Shown: in pieces, positions 51,862 through 61,403 of the stretch
How positions within the stretch are numbered: position 1 is the stretch's first letter
How the letters are laid out: each line of letters opens with the position of its first letter
Source: an uncultured Rhodospirillaceae bacterium
GTDB lineage: Bacteria; Pseudomonadota; Alphaproteobacteria; Rhodospirillales; Casp-alpha2
Direction: 5' to 3'
Assembly: GCA_913030825.1 (NCBI GenBank)
Contig: CAJWCU010000019.1
Coordinates: forward strand, 1-64,000
DNA length: 64,000 bases
Notes under the pieces: generated by a model
Told to the model about the DNA's origin: nothing
Database searches by the model: none
Seen by the model: only the letters and a program-made list of their open reading frames with translations
Program-made: the position numbers and the translations under genes

Positions 51862-53784
51862 TCAGGGCCCATAAGAAAGCGGCGCGGGCGTGCCTCGGCG
51901 CCGGCTGAAGGCGATCCATAGGGCCAGAGCGGCGGGCCCGATCAGGCCCAGCACCGTCCAGCCGGTCGCCAGAAAGGCCACCAGGCTGACCGGCCCGGCC
52001 AGGGCGAACAGGCCGCGTTCGATGGGGGCGAGCCGTCGGCTGAAGGCGCCATAGGTCGCGCCGGCCATCATCACCGTGGTCGCCGCGAAGGCGGCGAAGG
52101 CGACGAAGGTCTCGGACGTCGTGTTCTCGAAATCCAGGAAGCCGTGAACGATGACGAAGACGTAGGGCACGGCGAAACAGATGCCGCCCAGTTTCAGGCA
52201 TTCCCAGGCGGTGCCCAGGAACGAGCCGCCGGAAATCCGCACGGCGGTCAGCACACCGACGGCGATGGGCGGCGTCAGGGCCGAGAAGATCGCGAAGTAG
52301 AAGCCGAACATATTGGCCTGCAGCGCCGAAAGCCCGACGTCGACCAGCGCGGGCACGACGACGATGGCGATCAGGGCATAGGCCGCCGGTGTCGGCAGGC
52401 CCATGCCGATGATCAGCGAGACGACCATGCCGACGGCAAGACCGATCCAGAGCGAGCCGCCCGCGGCCATGCCGACGGCGCGGCCGAGGGCAACGCCCGT
52501 GCCGGTCGTCGTCAGGGTCTGCACGACGATGCCGATGGCCGCCAGGATCAACGCCAGCTGCACCGCCGTGACGATGCCTTCGCGCAGGCCATGCAGGAAT
52601 TCTGAAATCGTCGGCCGGTGTTCGGCGGGCCGCAGCACCGTGCCGGCCAGCAGCAGGACGATGCCCCAGAACCCGGCCATGGCCGGGGAATAGCGCATAT
52701 AAAGAAGAACCAGCAGCACCGTGAACGAGGCGACGAAGGAGGGCGCGATCCATCGTACCTTGGTCCAATCGACCTCGACCCGGACATGGGGAATGCTGTC
52801 CGACCGGCAGATCATGGCATAGACGCCGATGGTCACGGCGATCAGGTACATGATCCCGGGGATCAACGCGGCGAGCACGATCTCGATGTAGGACACGCCC
52901 AGGATCACCGCCATCAGAAAGGCGCCCAGGCCCATGATCGGCGGCAGAAGCTGGCTACCGGTCGAGGCGAGGATTTCCACCGCCCCGGCCTGTTCGGCGG
53001 TGAAGCCGTTCCGCTTCATGGTCGGGATGGTCATGATACCGGAAAGCGCGATGTTGCTGACCGCCTGACCGGTGACCATGCCGATCAGGGTCGAGGCGGC
53101 GATGGCGGAAAAGGCGACGCCGCCGCGAAACAGGTTGCCGATGGCGCCGCCGATTTCGGCGAACATGTCGATCACCTTGCAGCCGTGCATCAGGCCGCCG
53201 AACACCAACAGCAAAAAGATCACGTCCGCCGACAGCGGCGCGTAGCTGAGCACCCCGCGCGGCCCGCCGATCCCGGCCAGGAAGCTGACGACCACGTTGC
53301 CGGGCTGGCTTGAGGTGGTCAGCGGTTCGGGCAGCAGATGGCCGTAGGCAAAGTATAGGGCGGCCGTGCCGCAGATCAGCGCCAGGCCCGCCCCCCAAAC
53401 CCGCCAGGCGATCGCCAGCACGGTCAGGACCAGGACGACCCCCATGACCATGGTTGGCGTTTCGATGAACGGCTGGATGATCTCCAGGTTCTCGGCCTCG
53501 CCGTAGAAATAGATGCCGCAGGCGACCGCCGCCGCCAATCCGGCCCCGGCGACGATCAGCGAGACGGTCCGGCCCAGCGGGGTTTTCGCGTCACCCGCCG
53601 TGGCGCCGACCAGGATCGCGCCGAGGCAAAGAACCAACGCCAGATGCGTGAGGTAGTGCAGCAAGGCGCCGTGCAGGCTGTACCAGACCATGACCGCCTG
53701 ATAGGCGAACAGGATCAATCCGGCGGGAAGCAGGGCGCGGTCGAACAGACGGATCAGGCGGTGTGAAATGTCCACGGGCGTCAT
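51862..53784 (-). CDS. TRAP transporter fused permease (TAXI-type)
   Basis: 640 aa polytopic; FLAGIGGPRGVLSYAPLSADVIFLLLVFGGLMHGCKVIDMFAEIGGAIGNLFRGG...GIMTIPTMKRNGFTAEQAGAVEILASTGSQLLPPIMGLGAFLMAVILG. Confidence 0.92.
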   Translation of the reverse strand: MTPVDISHRLIRLFDRALLPAGLILFAYQAVMVWYSLHGALLHYLTHLALVLCLGAILVGATAGDAKTPLGRTVSLIVAGAGLAAAVACGIYFYGEAENLEIIQPFIETPTMVMGVVLVLTVLAIAWRVWGAGLALICGTAALYFAYGHLLPEPLTTSSQPGNVVVSFLAGIGGPRGVLSYAPLSADVIFLLLVFGGLMHGCKVIDMFAEIGGAIGNLFRGGVAFSAIAASTLIGMVTGQAVSNIALSGIMTIPTMKRNGFTAEQAGAVEILASTGSQLLPPIMGLGAFLMAVILGVSYIEIVLAALIPGIMYLIAVTIGVYAMICRSDSIPHVRVEVDWTKVRWIAPSFVASFTVLLVLLYMRYSPAMAGFWGIVLLLAGTVLRPAEHRPTISEFLHGLREGIVTAVQLALILAAIGIVVQTLTTTGTGVALGRAVGMAAGGSLWIGLAVGMVVSLIIGMGLPTPAAYALIAIVVVPALVDVGLSALQANMFGFYFAIFSALTPPIAVGVLTAVRISGGSFLGTAWECLKLGGICFAVPYVFVIVHGFLDFENTTSETFVAFAAFAATTVMMAGATYGAFSRRLAPIERGLFALAGPVSLVAFLATGWTVLGLIGPAALALWIAFSRRRGTPAPLSYGP

Positions 53785-53914
53785 CCCAAAAGCTCATCGG
53801 TTACCGGGGGACGGGCGGCGCGGGGGCCAGGATAGCACGGCATCGGGTCAGGAGGACGATGGCCGGGCGGCGACGCGCGCGAGTCCGGTGTGGTGAAGGA
53901 GAGGGGGGCGAGGC

Positions 53915-53977
53915 CGCCGGAAGCGGCGGGTGGTGCGGAAACGACCGGGGGGATTGGCCGTTCCGCCGCTTCCGGCG
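53915..53977 (-). repeat. 15-bp perfect inverted repeat between TRAP SBP and permease genes
   Basis: CGCCGGAAGCGGCGG (53915-53929) / CCGCCGCTTCCGGCG (53963-53977), no U-tract on either side. Confidence 0.75.
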
Positions 53978-53998
53978 TGGGGTAACCCTCCGTCCGGA

Positions 53999-55015
53999 TT
54001 ACTCCTTGAGCAATCCGGCCTCGATATAGGCGCGGCGGGCCCCGGGATGCAGGCGTTCCGGCGCGATCTTGGCGACGGCGCCGATGGTTTCCGGGTTCCA
54101 GATCTGCCCGATGGCGCTGTACTTGCCGATTTCCGGGCCCATCTTCAGCCAGGTCTTGACGAACTCGTAGGCCAGGTCTTCCGGGAACGACTTATGCACG
54201 GACAGCAAGGTGTGGTTGCCGAAGGTGGTGATCGCCTTGGGCTGGTTGCTGAAGGTGTTCGCCTTGACCTCGCGGATCATGAAGGGCGCACCCGTGTCCT
54301 TGATGTACTTTTCGATCGTCGGCTTGGGCACGTCGACGTAGAACCAGGGGCGCTGCGCGCTTTCCAGCTTCTTGAACGGGCCGGGCTCCAGGTTGTAGGC
54401 GAAGTTCAGCGACGAATGGACGACCAGGGTGCCGACATCCGACCGACCGTCGAGCAGGGCGTCGATATTCTGGCCCGGGCCCAACGCGTCGAAGGATTTC
54501 AATTTCGGCGTGATGCCCCAGGTGTCCAGCATCATGCGCTGGTGCATGCCCCATTCGTTCTGCGTCAAAAGCCCAACGGCGACCCGCTTGCCGGCGAAAT
54601 CGGCGGGGGCCTTGATGTCCGGATCCAGGGTGACGAAGACGTTGCTGGTCTGGCTCATGGAGCCGAGGACCCGGAAGTCCTTGGCCACGGCCATGGGTTT
54701 GGGGAAGAACGGCTTGACGCCTTCGGCGGCGGCCCATTCAACGACCTCGCCGGAACCGATCACCGTGGTCTTCCACTTGTCCGGCGTTTGGGCCAGAAAG
54801 CGGACGTTATAGGTAAAGCCCGGGGTTTCGACGGCGACCGGCGCCATCTTGTCGGTGTATTTGGGGGCGTAGTTCTGAAACGTCGCCCAGGCCAGATAAG
54901 GTCCGGACCCGGACGGCGACATCAGGATTTCGACTTTCGGCGGCTCGGCCTGGGCCGGGGCCGAGGCCAGAACGGCGGCGACGGCGGCGGCGCCGATAAG
55001 AGATAACTTCTTCAT
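53999..55015 (-). CDS. TAXI family TRAP transporter solute-binding protein
   Basis: Signal peptide MKKLSLIGAAAVAAVLASAPAQA; EILMSPSGSGPYLAWATFQNYAPKY...ERLHPGARRAYIEAGLLKE. Confidence 0.9.
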   Translation of the reverse strand: MKKLSLIGAAAVAAVLASAPAQAEPPKVEILMSPSGSGPYLAWATFQNYAPKYTDKMAPVAVETPGFTYNVRFLAQTPDKWKTTVIGSGEVVEWAAAEGVKPFFPKPMAVAKDFRVLGSMSQTSNVFVTLDPDIKAPADFAGKRVAVGLLTQNEWGMHQRMMLDTWGITPKLKSFDALGPGQNIDALLDGRSDVGTLVVHSSLNFAYNLEPGPFKKLESAQRPWFYVDVPKPTIEKYIKDTGAPFMIREVKANTFSNQPKAITTFGNHTLLSVHKSFPEDLAYEFVKTWLKMGPEIGKYSAIGQIWNPETIGAVAKIAPERLHPGARRAYIEAGLLKE

Positions 55016-55227
55016 GAGATCCTCTCCCTGTACGTGAGTGGCGTGAAGGATGCTCCTTGTTTGCCCGCTGCGGGTGGTTGATTTCTATGCAAACGGGCTT
55101 TTTGCTCATTTATTGAGCTTGCCATCCCGACTCTGTCCCTGGACCATTGTTAGGAAAAGAATTATTTTTCTCAGAATTACCTCGGAAATCCCGAGGTATG
55201 GTCAACGGCCCGGGGGCCGCCGGTTTC

Positions 55228-56121
55228 ATGGATATTCCCATCCGCGTCCTGCGCTATTTCACCGCCGCCGCCCGCCTGGGCAGCATCACGGCGGCGGCCG
55301 AGTACCTGAACATTTCCCAGCCCAGCGTCTCCGCCGCGATCACCCGGATCGAGGAGGACCTGAACGTGCAGGTCTTCATCCGCCGCCCGTCCCAGGGCGT
55401 GCGCCTGACCCCGGCGGGCCAGCGCGTTTTCGAGGAGGCGCGCCAGCTTCTGGGGCAGGTCGATGCCTTCCACGACACGGTCGCAAGCCTGTCCTCGGAC
55501 CTGTCCGGCGAGATATCCGTCGCCTGTTTCGTCAATCTGGCGCCGATGTTCATGGCCGGGCTGCTCGACAGTTTCCGCCGCGTCCATCCGTCGATCCATG
55601 TGGCTTTCACGGAGTTGAACCACAGCGACCTGATCGACGGGGTGATGGACGGCACTTATGAGATGGCGATCGGCTTCGACCTGGACGGGCCCCAGGACGT
55701 GACCGTCGAAACCATTTCCGAACATGCGCCGCAATTCGTCCTGCGCCCCGATCACCCGCTCGCCGAGCGGGACAGCATTCACATGGCGGAGCTGATCGAC
55801 GAGCCCTATGTCCTGATGGATCTGCCTTACACCAACGCCTATTTCCTGTCCCTGTTCGATGGCCAGGACCTGCACCCCGACATCGCCTACCGGGCGCGGT
55901 CGTTCGAAATGGTCCGTTGTCTGGTCGGTGCGGGGCTCGGTTACGGCATTCTGAACATCTTTCCCAAGGCCGATCGAACCTATGAGGGCGATCAGGTCAT
56001 CGCCGTGCCGATCGCCGATGCCGTGCGGCCGTTGAACCTGATCCTCATGCGTCATCCGCGCGTCCGCCCGCGCCTGATCGCCTCGTTGTTCGCGGAACAT
56101 CTGCGGCGCGAGCTCCTCTGA
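55228..56121 (+). CDS. LysR family transcriptional regulator
   Basis: MDIPIRVLRYFTAAARLGSITAAAEYLNISQPSVSAAITRIEEDLNVQVFIRRPSQGVRLTPAGQRVFEEARQLL. Confidence 0.94.
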   Translation: MDIPIRVLRYFTAAARLGSITAAAEYLNISQPSVSAAITRIEEDLNVQVFIRRPSQGVRLTPAGQRVFEEARQLLGQVDAFHDTVASLSSDLSGEISVACFVNLAPMFMAGLLDSFRRVHPSIHVAFTELNHSDLIDGVMDGTYEMAIGFDLDGPQDVTVETISEHAPQFVLRPDHPLAERDSIHMAELIDEPYVLMDLPYTNAYFLSLFDGQDLHPDIAYRARSFEMVRCLVGAGLGYGILNIFPKADRTYEGDQVIAVPIADAVRPLNLILMRHPRVRPRLIASLFAEHLRRELL

Positions 56122-56230
56122 CATTGCCCTGGCGCGGCCTTGGTTGATAGTCTGCTGGCCGTTCCACACGGCCGCCCCGTACTTAGTCGGGTTATGCGCG
56201 GCCCAAACAACATTCTTGAGGACATCATTC

Positions 56231-57118
56231 ATGGCGAACATCGCATTCATCGGCGTCGGCAACATGGGCAATCCCATGGCGCGCAACCTGATGGCGGCCG
56301 GGCATGCCGTCACCGCCTTCGATATCTCGGCCGATTTCCTGGCCCGGATCGCGGACGCCGGGGCGAAAACGGCGGCCAGCGCCGGCGAGGCCGTTGCCGG
56401 GGCGGAGGTCGTGATCACCATGCTGCCCGCCGGCAAGCACGTGAAGGACGTTTATCTGGGCGGCCTGTTCGATGCTCTTGAGCCCGGCACGCTGCTGATC
56501 GATTGTTCGACGATCGACGTCGCGGCGGCGCGCGAGGTTCATGCCGCGGCGGCGGAGAAGGGCTTTCCCATGGTCGACGCGCCCGTATCCGGCGGCGTCG
56601 GCGGGGCCGAGGCCGCGACCCTGACCTTCATGGTCGGCGGGGCGGACGATGCAGTGGCATCGGCGCGCCCGTTTCTGGAAAAGATGGGCAAGACCATCGT
56701 TCATTGCGGCGGCGCCGGTAACGGCCAGGCCGCCAAGATCTGCAACAACATGATGCTGGGCATTCAGATGGCCTCGGTCGCCGAGGCCTTCGTGCTGGCC
56801 GAGAAACTGGGCCTCGACGCGCAGCGCCTGTTCGACGTTTCGTCGACGGCGTCGGGCCAATGCTGGTCGCTGACCACCTATTGCCCGGTGCCCGGGCCGG
56901 TGCCGACCTCGCCCGCCAACCGAGATTACGAGCCCGGCTTCGCCGCCGCCCTGATGCTGAAGGACATGGGCCTCGCCCTCGCCGCCGCCAAGGACACGGG
57001 CGCCGACGTTTCCGTCGCCGAAAAGGCGGCCTCGCTCTATCAGGATTATTCCGACGCCGGCCAGGCCGGAAAGGACTTTTCCGGCATTATCAATCTGATC
57101 CGCGACCGCGCGGAATAA
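56231..57118 (+). CDS. mmsB: 3-hydroxyisobutyrate dehydrogenase-like NAD(P)-binding protein
   Basis: MANIAFIGVGNMGNPMARNLMAAGHAVTAFDIS...FPMVDAPVSGGVGGAEAATLTFMVGG...GAGNGQAAKICNNMMLGIQM. Confidence 0.92.
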   Translation: MANIAFIGVGNMGNPMARNLMAAGHAVTAFDISADFLARIADAGAKTAASAGEAVAGAEVVITMLPAGKHVKDVYLGGLFDALEPGTLLIDCSTIDVAAAREVHAAAAEKGFPMVDAPVSGGVGGAEAATLTFMVGGADDAVASARPFLEKMGKTIVHCGGAGNGQAAKICNNMMLGIQMASVAEAFVLAEKLGLDAQRLFDVSSTASGQCWSLTTYCPVPGPVPTSPANRDYEPGFAAALMLKDMGLALAAAKDTGADVSVAEKAASLYQDYSDAGQAGKDFSGIINLIRDRAE

Positions 57119-57167
57119 TCCGTTCCAACGAACACCAACCAAAGATCACCCCAAGGAGACCATCCAG

Positions 57168-57653
57168 ATGACCATCACCACCGGCGACCGCCTGCCGTCC
57201 GCGACCCTGTTCAAATTCGGCGCCGACGGCGGCCCCGAAGCCGTCTCGACCGACGATTTCTTCAAGGGCCGCAAGGTCGTCGTCTTCGCCCTGCCGGGGG
57301 CCTTCACCCGGACCTGTTCGGCCAAGCACCTGCCGGGCTTCGTCGCCCAGGCCGACGCGATCCTGGCCAAGGGCGTGGACGAGATCGCCTGTATCTCGGT
57401 CAACGACGCCATGGTGATGAACGCCTGGGGCCTGGCCCACGAAGCGCCCGGTAAGGTCACCATGCTGTCCGACGGCAACTGCGATCTGACTGCCGCCCTG
57501 GGCCTGGACAGCGATATGTCGGCGCGTGGCTATGGCCGCCGTTCCAAACGCTATGCCATGATCGTCGAAGACGGGGTGGTTACGCATTTCGCGTTGGAGA
57601 CGGAGCCCGGGCTCAACGTTTCATCGGCCGAAGAGATCCTGGCCGCCCTTTAA
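57168..57653 (+). CDS. Peroxiredoxin (Prx5-like)
   Basis: KVVVFALPGAFTRTCSAKHLPGFVAQADAILAKGVDEIACISVNDAMVMNAWG. Confidence 0.94.
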   Translation: MTITTGDRLPSATLFKFGADGGPEAVSTDDFFKGRKVVVFALPGAFTRTCSAKHLPGFVAQADAILAKGVDEIACISVNDAMVMNAWGLAHEAPGKVTMLSDGNCDLTAALGLDSDMSARGYGRRSKRYAMIVEDGVVTHFALETEPGLNVSSAEEILAAL

Positions 57654-57702
57654 CAGGGCAGCCAGGCCGACCACGAACAAGACGATCAAGGAGACCACGA
57701 CT

Positions 57703-58614
57703 GTGAACGACGGCGGAAACATGCGCCCCTTGGAATTCACCCATTTCGGCGCCGCCGGGTGGAAGATCACCGACGGCGAAACGGTGATCCTGCTCGACCC
57801 CTATCTTTCCCGCGTGCGGTTTCAGGGCCGCAAATACGGCCCCCACGACGCGACCGACATCGCCGACGACCCGCGCCCGGTGGTCAAGATGGACGAAGTC
57901 GCCGGCCACGATACGGAGACCATCGACAAAAACGTGCCCAAGGCCGATTTCATCATGCTGTCCCATTCGCATTTCAACCATGCGATGGACGTCCCCTACA
58001 TCGCCAAAAAGACGGGTGCGGTGGTCATCGGCACGGAAAGCACCTGTAACATCGCGGCCAACGGCGGCGTGCCGGACGAACAGATTCACGCCGTGCGCGG
58101 CGGCGAGGATTTCCAATACGACGAACTGTCGGTCCGCGTGATCCCGAGCCTCCATTCGGCCCTGTCCTGCAAGCTCTACAAGGACTTCGGCACCGTCCCG
58201 GTGAAGGATGACCCGCTGACCCTGGACGAGTATGTCGAGGGCGGGACGCTGGCCTACCTGCTGCGCTTCGCCGGGCGGGAAATCCTGCTGTTCGGGTCCA
58301 TGAACTATATCGAACGCGAGGTCGATGGCCTGCGCCCCGACGTCGTCTTCGTCGCCTCGGCGCCGCCGCGCCTGGATATCCACGACTACACCGGCCGCCT
58401 GATGCGCTGCCTGGGCAAGCCGCCCCTGGTCGTGGCGACCCATTGGGACGATCAGGGCCTGCCCTTCGGCGCGTCGCAGGAACATGCGCTGAAGCACACG
58501 CCCGCCTTCATCGAGGAAGTCAAAGCCGTCTCGCCGAATTCGGAGGTTTTCGTGCCGCTGCATTTCCAGACCCTGGTGCTGGACGGTAAGGGCAACATGC
58601 GGGTCGCCGAATAG
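57703..58614 (+). CDS. UlaG-like MBL-fold protein with HxHxNH motif
   Basis: EFTHFGAAGWKITDGETVILLDPYLSRV...FIMLSHSHFNHAMDVPYIAKKTGAVVIGTEST...EILLFGSMNYI. Confidence 0.85.
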   Translation: MNDGGNMRPLEFTHFGAAGWKITDGETVILLDPYLSRVRFQGRKYGPHDATDIADDPRPVVKMDEVAGHDTETIDKNVPKADFIMLSHSHFNHAMDVPYIAKKTGAVVIGTESTCNIAANGGVPDEQIHAVRGGEDFQYDELSVRVIPSLHSALSCKLYKDFGTVPVKDDPLTLDEYVEGGTLAYLLRFAGREILLFGSMNYIEREVDGLRPDVVFVASAPPRLDIHDYTGRLMRCLGKPPLVVATHWDDQGLPFGASQEHALKHTPAFIEEVKAVSPNSEVFVPLHFQTLVLDGKGNMRVAE

Positions 58615-58707
58615 GCGCAGTTTATTCGACGCCGGACGGTTCACCGGCGGCGGCGATGTGCTACCCTCCCGGCCAAATCAACAATCATGTCTGGGAGGAC
58701 AGATCGC

Positions 58708-59748
58708 ATGACCACCATCAACACCCTGCTGCCCACGTCCCTGGTCGGTTCCTACGCGCAACCCAACTGGCTTTTGGACCGCGCCAAGCTGGCGGGCCGG
58801 TTCCCGCCGCGCACGCGGGCGAAGGAACTGTGGCGCGTCGACGAGGCATTCCTCGAAGAAGCGCAGAACGACGCGACCCTTTTGGCGATCCGCGATCAGG
58901 AACGGGCCGGCCTCGACATCATCACCGACGGCGAAGCCCGCCGGGAAAGCTATTCCAACCGCTTCGCGACGGCACTGGAAGGCGTCGACATCGACAATCC
59001 GGGCACGGCGCTGGACCGTTCCGGCCATCCGAACCCGGTGCCGCGCATCACCGGCAAGATCAAGCGCATGCATCCGGTCGAGGTCGAGGACGTGAAATTC
59101 CTGCGCGCCAATACGGACCGTAAGACCAAGATCACCGTCCCCGGTCCCTTCACCATGTCGCAGCAGGCGCAGAACGATTTCTATGAATCCGAGGCCGAAC
59201 TGGCCATGGACTACGCCGCCGCCGTGAACGAAGAGATCAAGGACCTGTTCGCCGCCGGCGTCGACGTGGTGCAGATCGACGAGCCCTACATGCAGGCCCG
59301 CCCGGAAAAGGCCGAGGAATATGGCCTGCAGGCGCTGAACCGGGCGCTCGACGGGGTCGAAGGCGAAACCGCCGTGCATATCTGTTTCGGCTACGCCGCG
59401 ATCATCCACGACCGGCCGGAAGGCGGCTATTCCTTCCTGCCGCAGCTGGCCGATTGCACGGTCTGCGACATTTCCATCGAAACGGCGCAGTCGAACCTGG
59501 ACTGCACGGTCCTGGAAAGCCTGCCGGAGAAGAAGATCATCCTGGGCGTTCTGGACCTGTCGACCCACGATATCGAAACGCCGGAAACGGTGGCCGACCG
59601 CATCCGCCGGGCCCTGCCGCATCATCCGGCGGAAAAGATCATCGTGGCCCCCGATTGCGGGCTGAAATACCTGCCGCGCGACGTCGCCTTCGGCAAGATG
59701 AAGGCCATGGCCGATGGCGCAGCCATCGTCCGGGCGGAAGTCTCCTGA
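58708..59748 (+). CDS. MetE C-terminal-domain-like (core-MetE) methyltransferase
   Basis: LPTSLVGSYAQPNWLLDR...DIITDGEARRESYSNRF...VPGPFTMSQQ...VVQIDEPYMQARPEKAEEYGLQALNRAL...AVHICFGYA...IIVAPDCGLKYLPRDVAFGKMKAM; HxC and C zinc ligands present. Confidence 0.85.
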   Translation: MTTINTLLPTSLVGSYAQPNWLLDRAKLAGRFPPRTRAKELWRVDEAFLEEAQNDATLLAIRDQERAGLDIITDGEARRESYSNRFATALEGVDIDNPGTALDRSGHPNPVPRITGKIKRMHPVEVEDVKFLRANTDRKTKITVPGPFTMSQQAQNDFYESEAELAMDYAAAVNEEIKDLFAAGVDVVQIDEPYMQARPEKAEEYGLQALNRALDGVEGETAVHICFGYAAIIHDRPEGGYSFLPQLADCTVCDISIETAQSNLDCTVLESLPEKKIILGVLDLSTHDIETPETVADRIRRALPHHPAEKIIVAPDCGLKYLPRDVAFGKMKAMADGAAIVRAEVS

Positions 59749-59796
59749 CGGAGACTTCCCAACCCACCCCAACATCAAGAAGAAACGGAACCACAC

Positions 59797-60810
59797 ATGA
59801 CCGACCACAACACCCAGGTCCTGTTCAATTCATCGCCGGAGGGCATGCCGACGCCGGACAATTTCCGTATCGCCGAGGCACCGATGCCGGTGCCCGGCGA
59901 CGGCGAGTTTCTGTTGAAGAACCTTTATCTCTCGCTCGACCCCTATCAGCGCATGCTGATGGGCGGCGGTTGGACCTATAGCCCGAACGTCTTGAAGCCG
60001 GGCGACCTGATGGTCGGCCGCGTCCTGGGCGAGGTGGTGGAAACCAACAATCCGGACTTCCCTGTCGGCACCCACGTGGTCGGGCGGCTGGGCTGGCAGA
60101 CCCATGTGGTTTCCGACGGCACGAACCTGGATTTCGTCGTCAATCCTAAGGACGGCGTGCCGCTGTCGGCCTATCTGGGGGTTTGCGGGTCGACCGGGGT
60201 GACGGCCTGGGTCGGGCTCAAGATGACGGGCCAGCCGAAGGCCGGGGAGACGGTGGTGGTATCCGCCGCCGCCGGGTCGGTCGGGTCCTGCGTCGGGCAA
60301 CTGGCCAAGGACATGGGCTGCCGCGCCGTCGGCATCGCCGGCGGGCCCGACAAATGCAAACTGGTCGAAGACGAATTCGGCTTCGACGCCTGCATCGACT
60401 ACAAAGCCCCGAACCTGGCAGGGCAGTTGGCCGAAGCCGCACCCGACGGCGTCGACGTCTATTTCGACAACGTCGGCGGCGAAATCCTGGATACGGTCAT
60501 GGGCCAGTGCAACCGCCTGGCGCGCATTCCCGTCTGCGGCGTGCTGTCGCGCTACAACGACGCGGGCGAGCCTTATGGCAACAAGAACATGCATCTGTTC
60601 TTCGACAAATCCCTGAAGATGGAAGGCTTCGTCCTCAGCCACCACAAGGAAATCTGGCCCCAGGCCCGGGCAGAGCTGGAAGACATGGTGGCCGACAGCC
60701 GCATGAAATACCGCGAGACCGTCGCCGACGGTATCGCCGCCGCGCCCGACGCCTTCATCGGCATGCTTCAGGGTAAGAACCTGGGCAAGCAGCTGGTCAA
60801 ACTGGCCTAA
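59797..60810 (+). CDS. NADP-dependent MDR oxidoreductase (CurA/PTGR-like)
   Basis: LFLKNLYLSLDPYQRMLMGGGWTY-type MDR N-terminus; YLGVCGSTGVTAWVGLKMTGQPKAGETVVVSAAAGSVGSCVGQLAKDMGCRAVGIAGGPDKC; VDVYFDNVGGEILDTVM. Confidence 0.92.
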   Translation: MTDHNTQVLFNSSPEGMPTPDNFRIAEAPMPVPGDGEFLLKNLYLSLDPYQRMLMGGGWTYSPNVLKPGDLMVGRVLGEVVETNNPDFPVGTHVVGRLGWQTHVVSDGTNLDFVVNPKDGVPLSAYLGVCGSTGVTAWVGLKMTGQPKAGETVVVSAAAGSVGSCVGQLAKDMGCRAVGIAGGPDKCKLVEDEFGFDACIDYKAPNLAGQLAEAAPDGVDVYFDNVGGEILDTVMGQCNRLARIPVCGVLSRYNDAGEPYGNKNMHLFFDKSLKMEGFVLSHHKEIWPQARAELEDMVADSRMKYRETVADGIAAAPDAFIGMLQGKNLGKQLVKLA

Positions 60811-60822
60811 GCGCCGCCGGGG

Positions 60823-61365
60823 TTAGACGCAGGTGGCACCCCGTAGGTGCGCCTTGCCGTCGGCGCCGAAGGTCCCGCGCGCCTTGGCTTCGCCGATTTG
60901 CGGATGGGTCAGCAGGCCGAGCACCGTGGTGCCCTGGATTTCCTCGCCGGTCACATAGGCCTGGCCCATGTCCGACATCGGCAGGCGGTCGTCCAGGTCG
61001 ATGGAAAAGGTGAACTCCCGCCCCCGTTCGAAATTGGCGAAGCTCAGGGAAAGCTCCTCCGCCCCGTCGGCGACGACCGGTGCGGCCATCAGGCCGACCT
61101 CGCCTTCGACGGGTTCGAACTGTTGTGGCTCGGACGCACCGGCCCCGCCGAAGTCCGTGTCGAACACGACATGCCCGGCGGAGGTCTTGGTCCGAAATTC
61201 CAGCGTCAGCAGCGTCCAGGGCTCCTGACTTTTATTTTCGATGATGAAGATATCGGGGGCGCTGTCGATAAACCGGATGACGACTTCCGGCCCGCAGGCG
61301 CGCGCCGCGGGGGCCAGAACCAGGCCGATCAGACAAACCGTGAAACCGAAAAACGCCCGTCCCAT
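60823..61365 (-). CDS. Hypothetical secreted protein
   Basis: Signal peptide MGRAFFGFTVCLIGLVLAPAARA; 180 aa. Confidence 0.65.
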   Translation of the reverse strand: MGRAFFGFTVCLIGLVLAPAARACGPEVVIRFIDSAPDIFIIENKSQEPWTLLTLEFRTKTSAGHVVFDTDFGGAGASEPQQFEPVEGEVGLMAAPVVADGAEELSLSFANFERGREFTFSIDLDDRLPMSDMGQAYVTGEEIQGTTVLGLLTHPQIGEAKARGTFGADGKAHLRGATCV

Positions 61366-61403
61366 GACGCCGCCTCCCTGAGACGGGAAGGATGACGCAA
61401 GTC

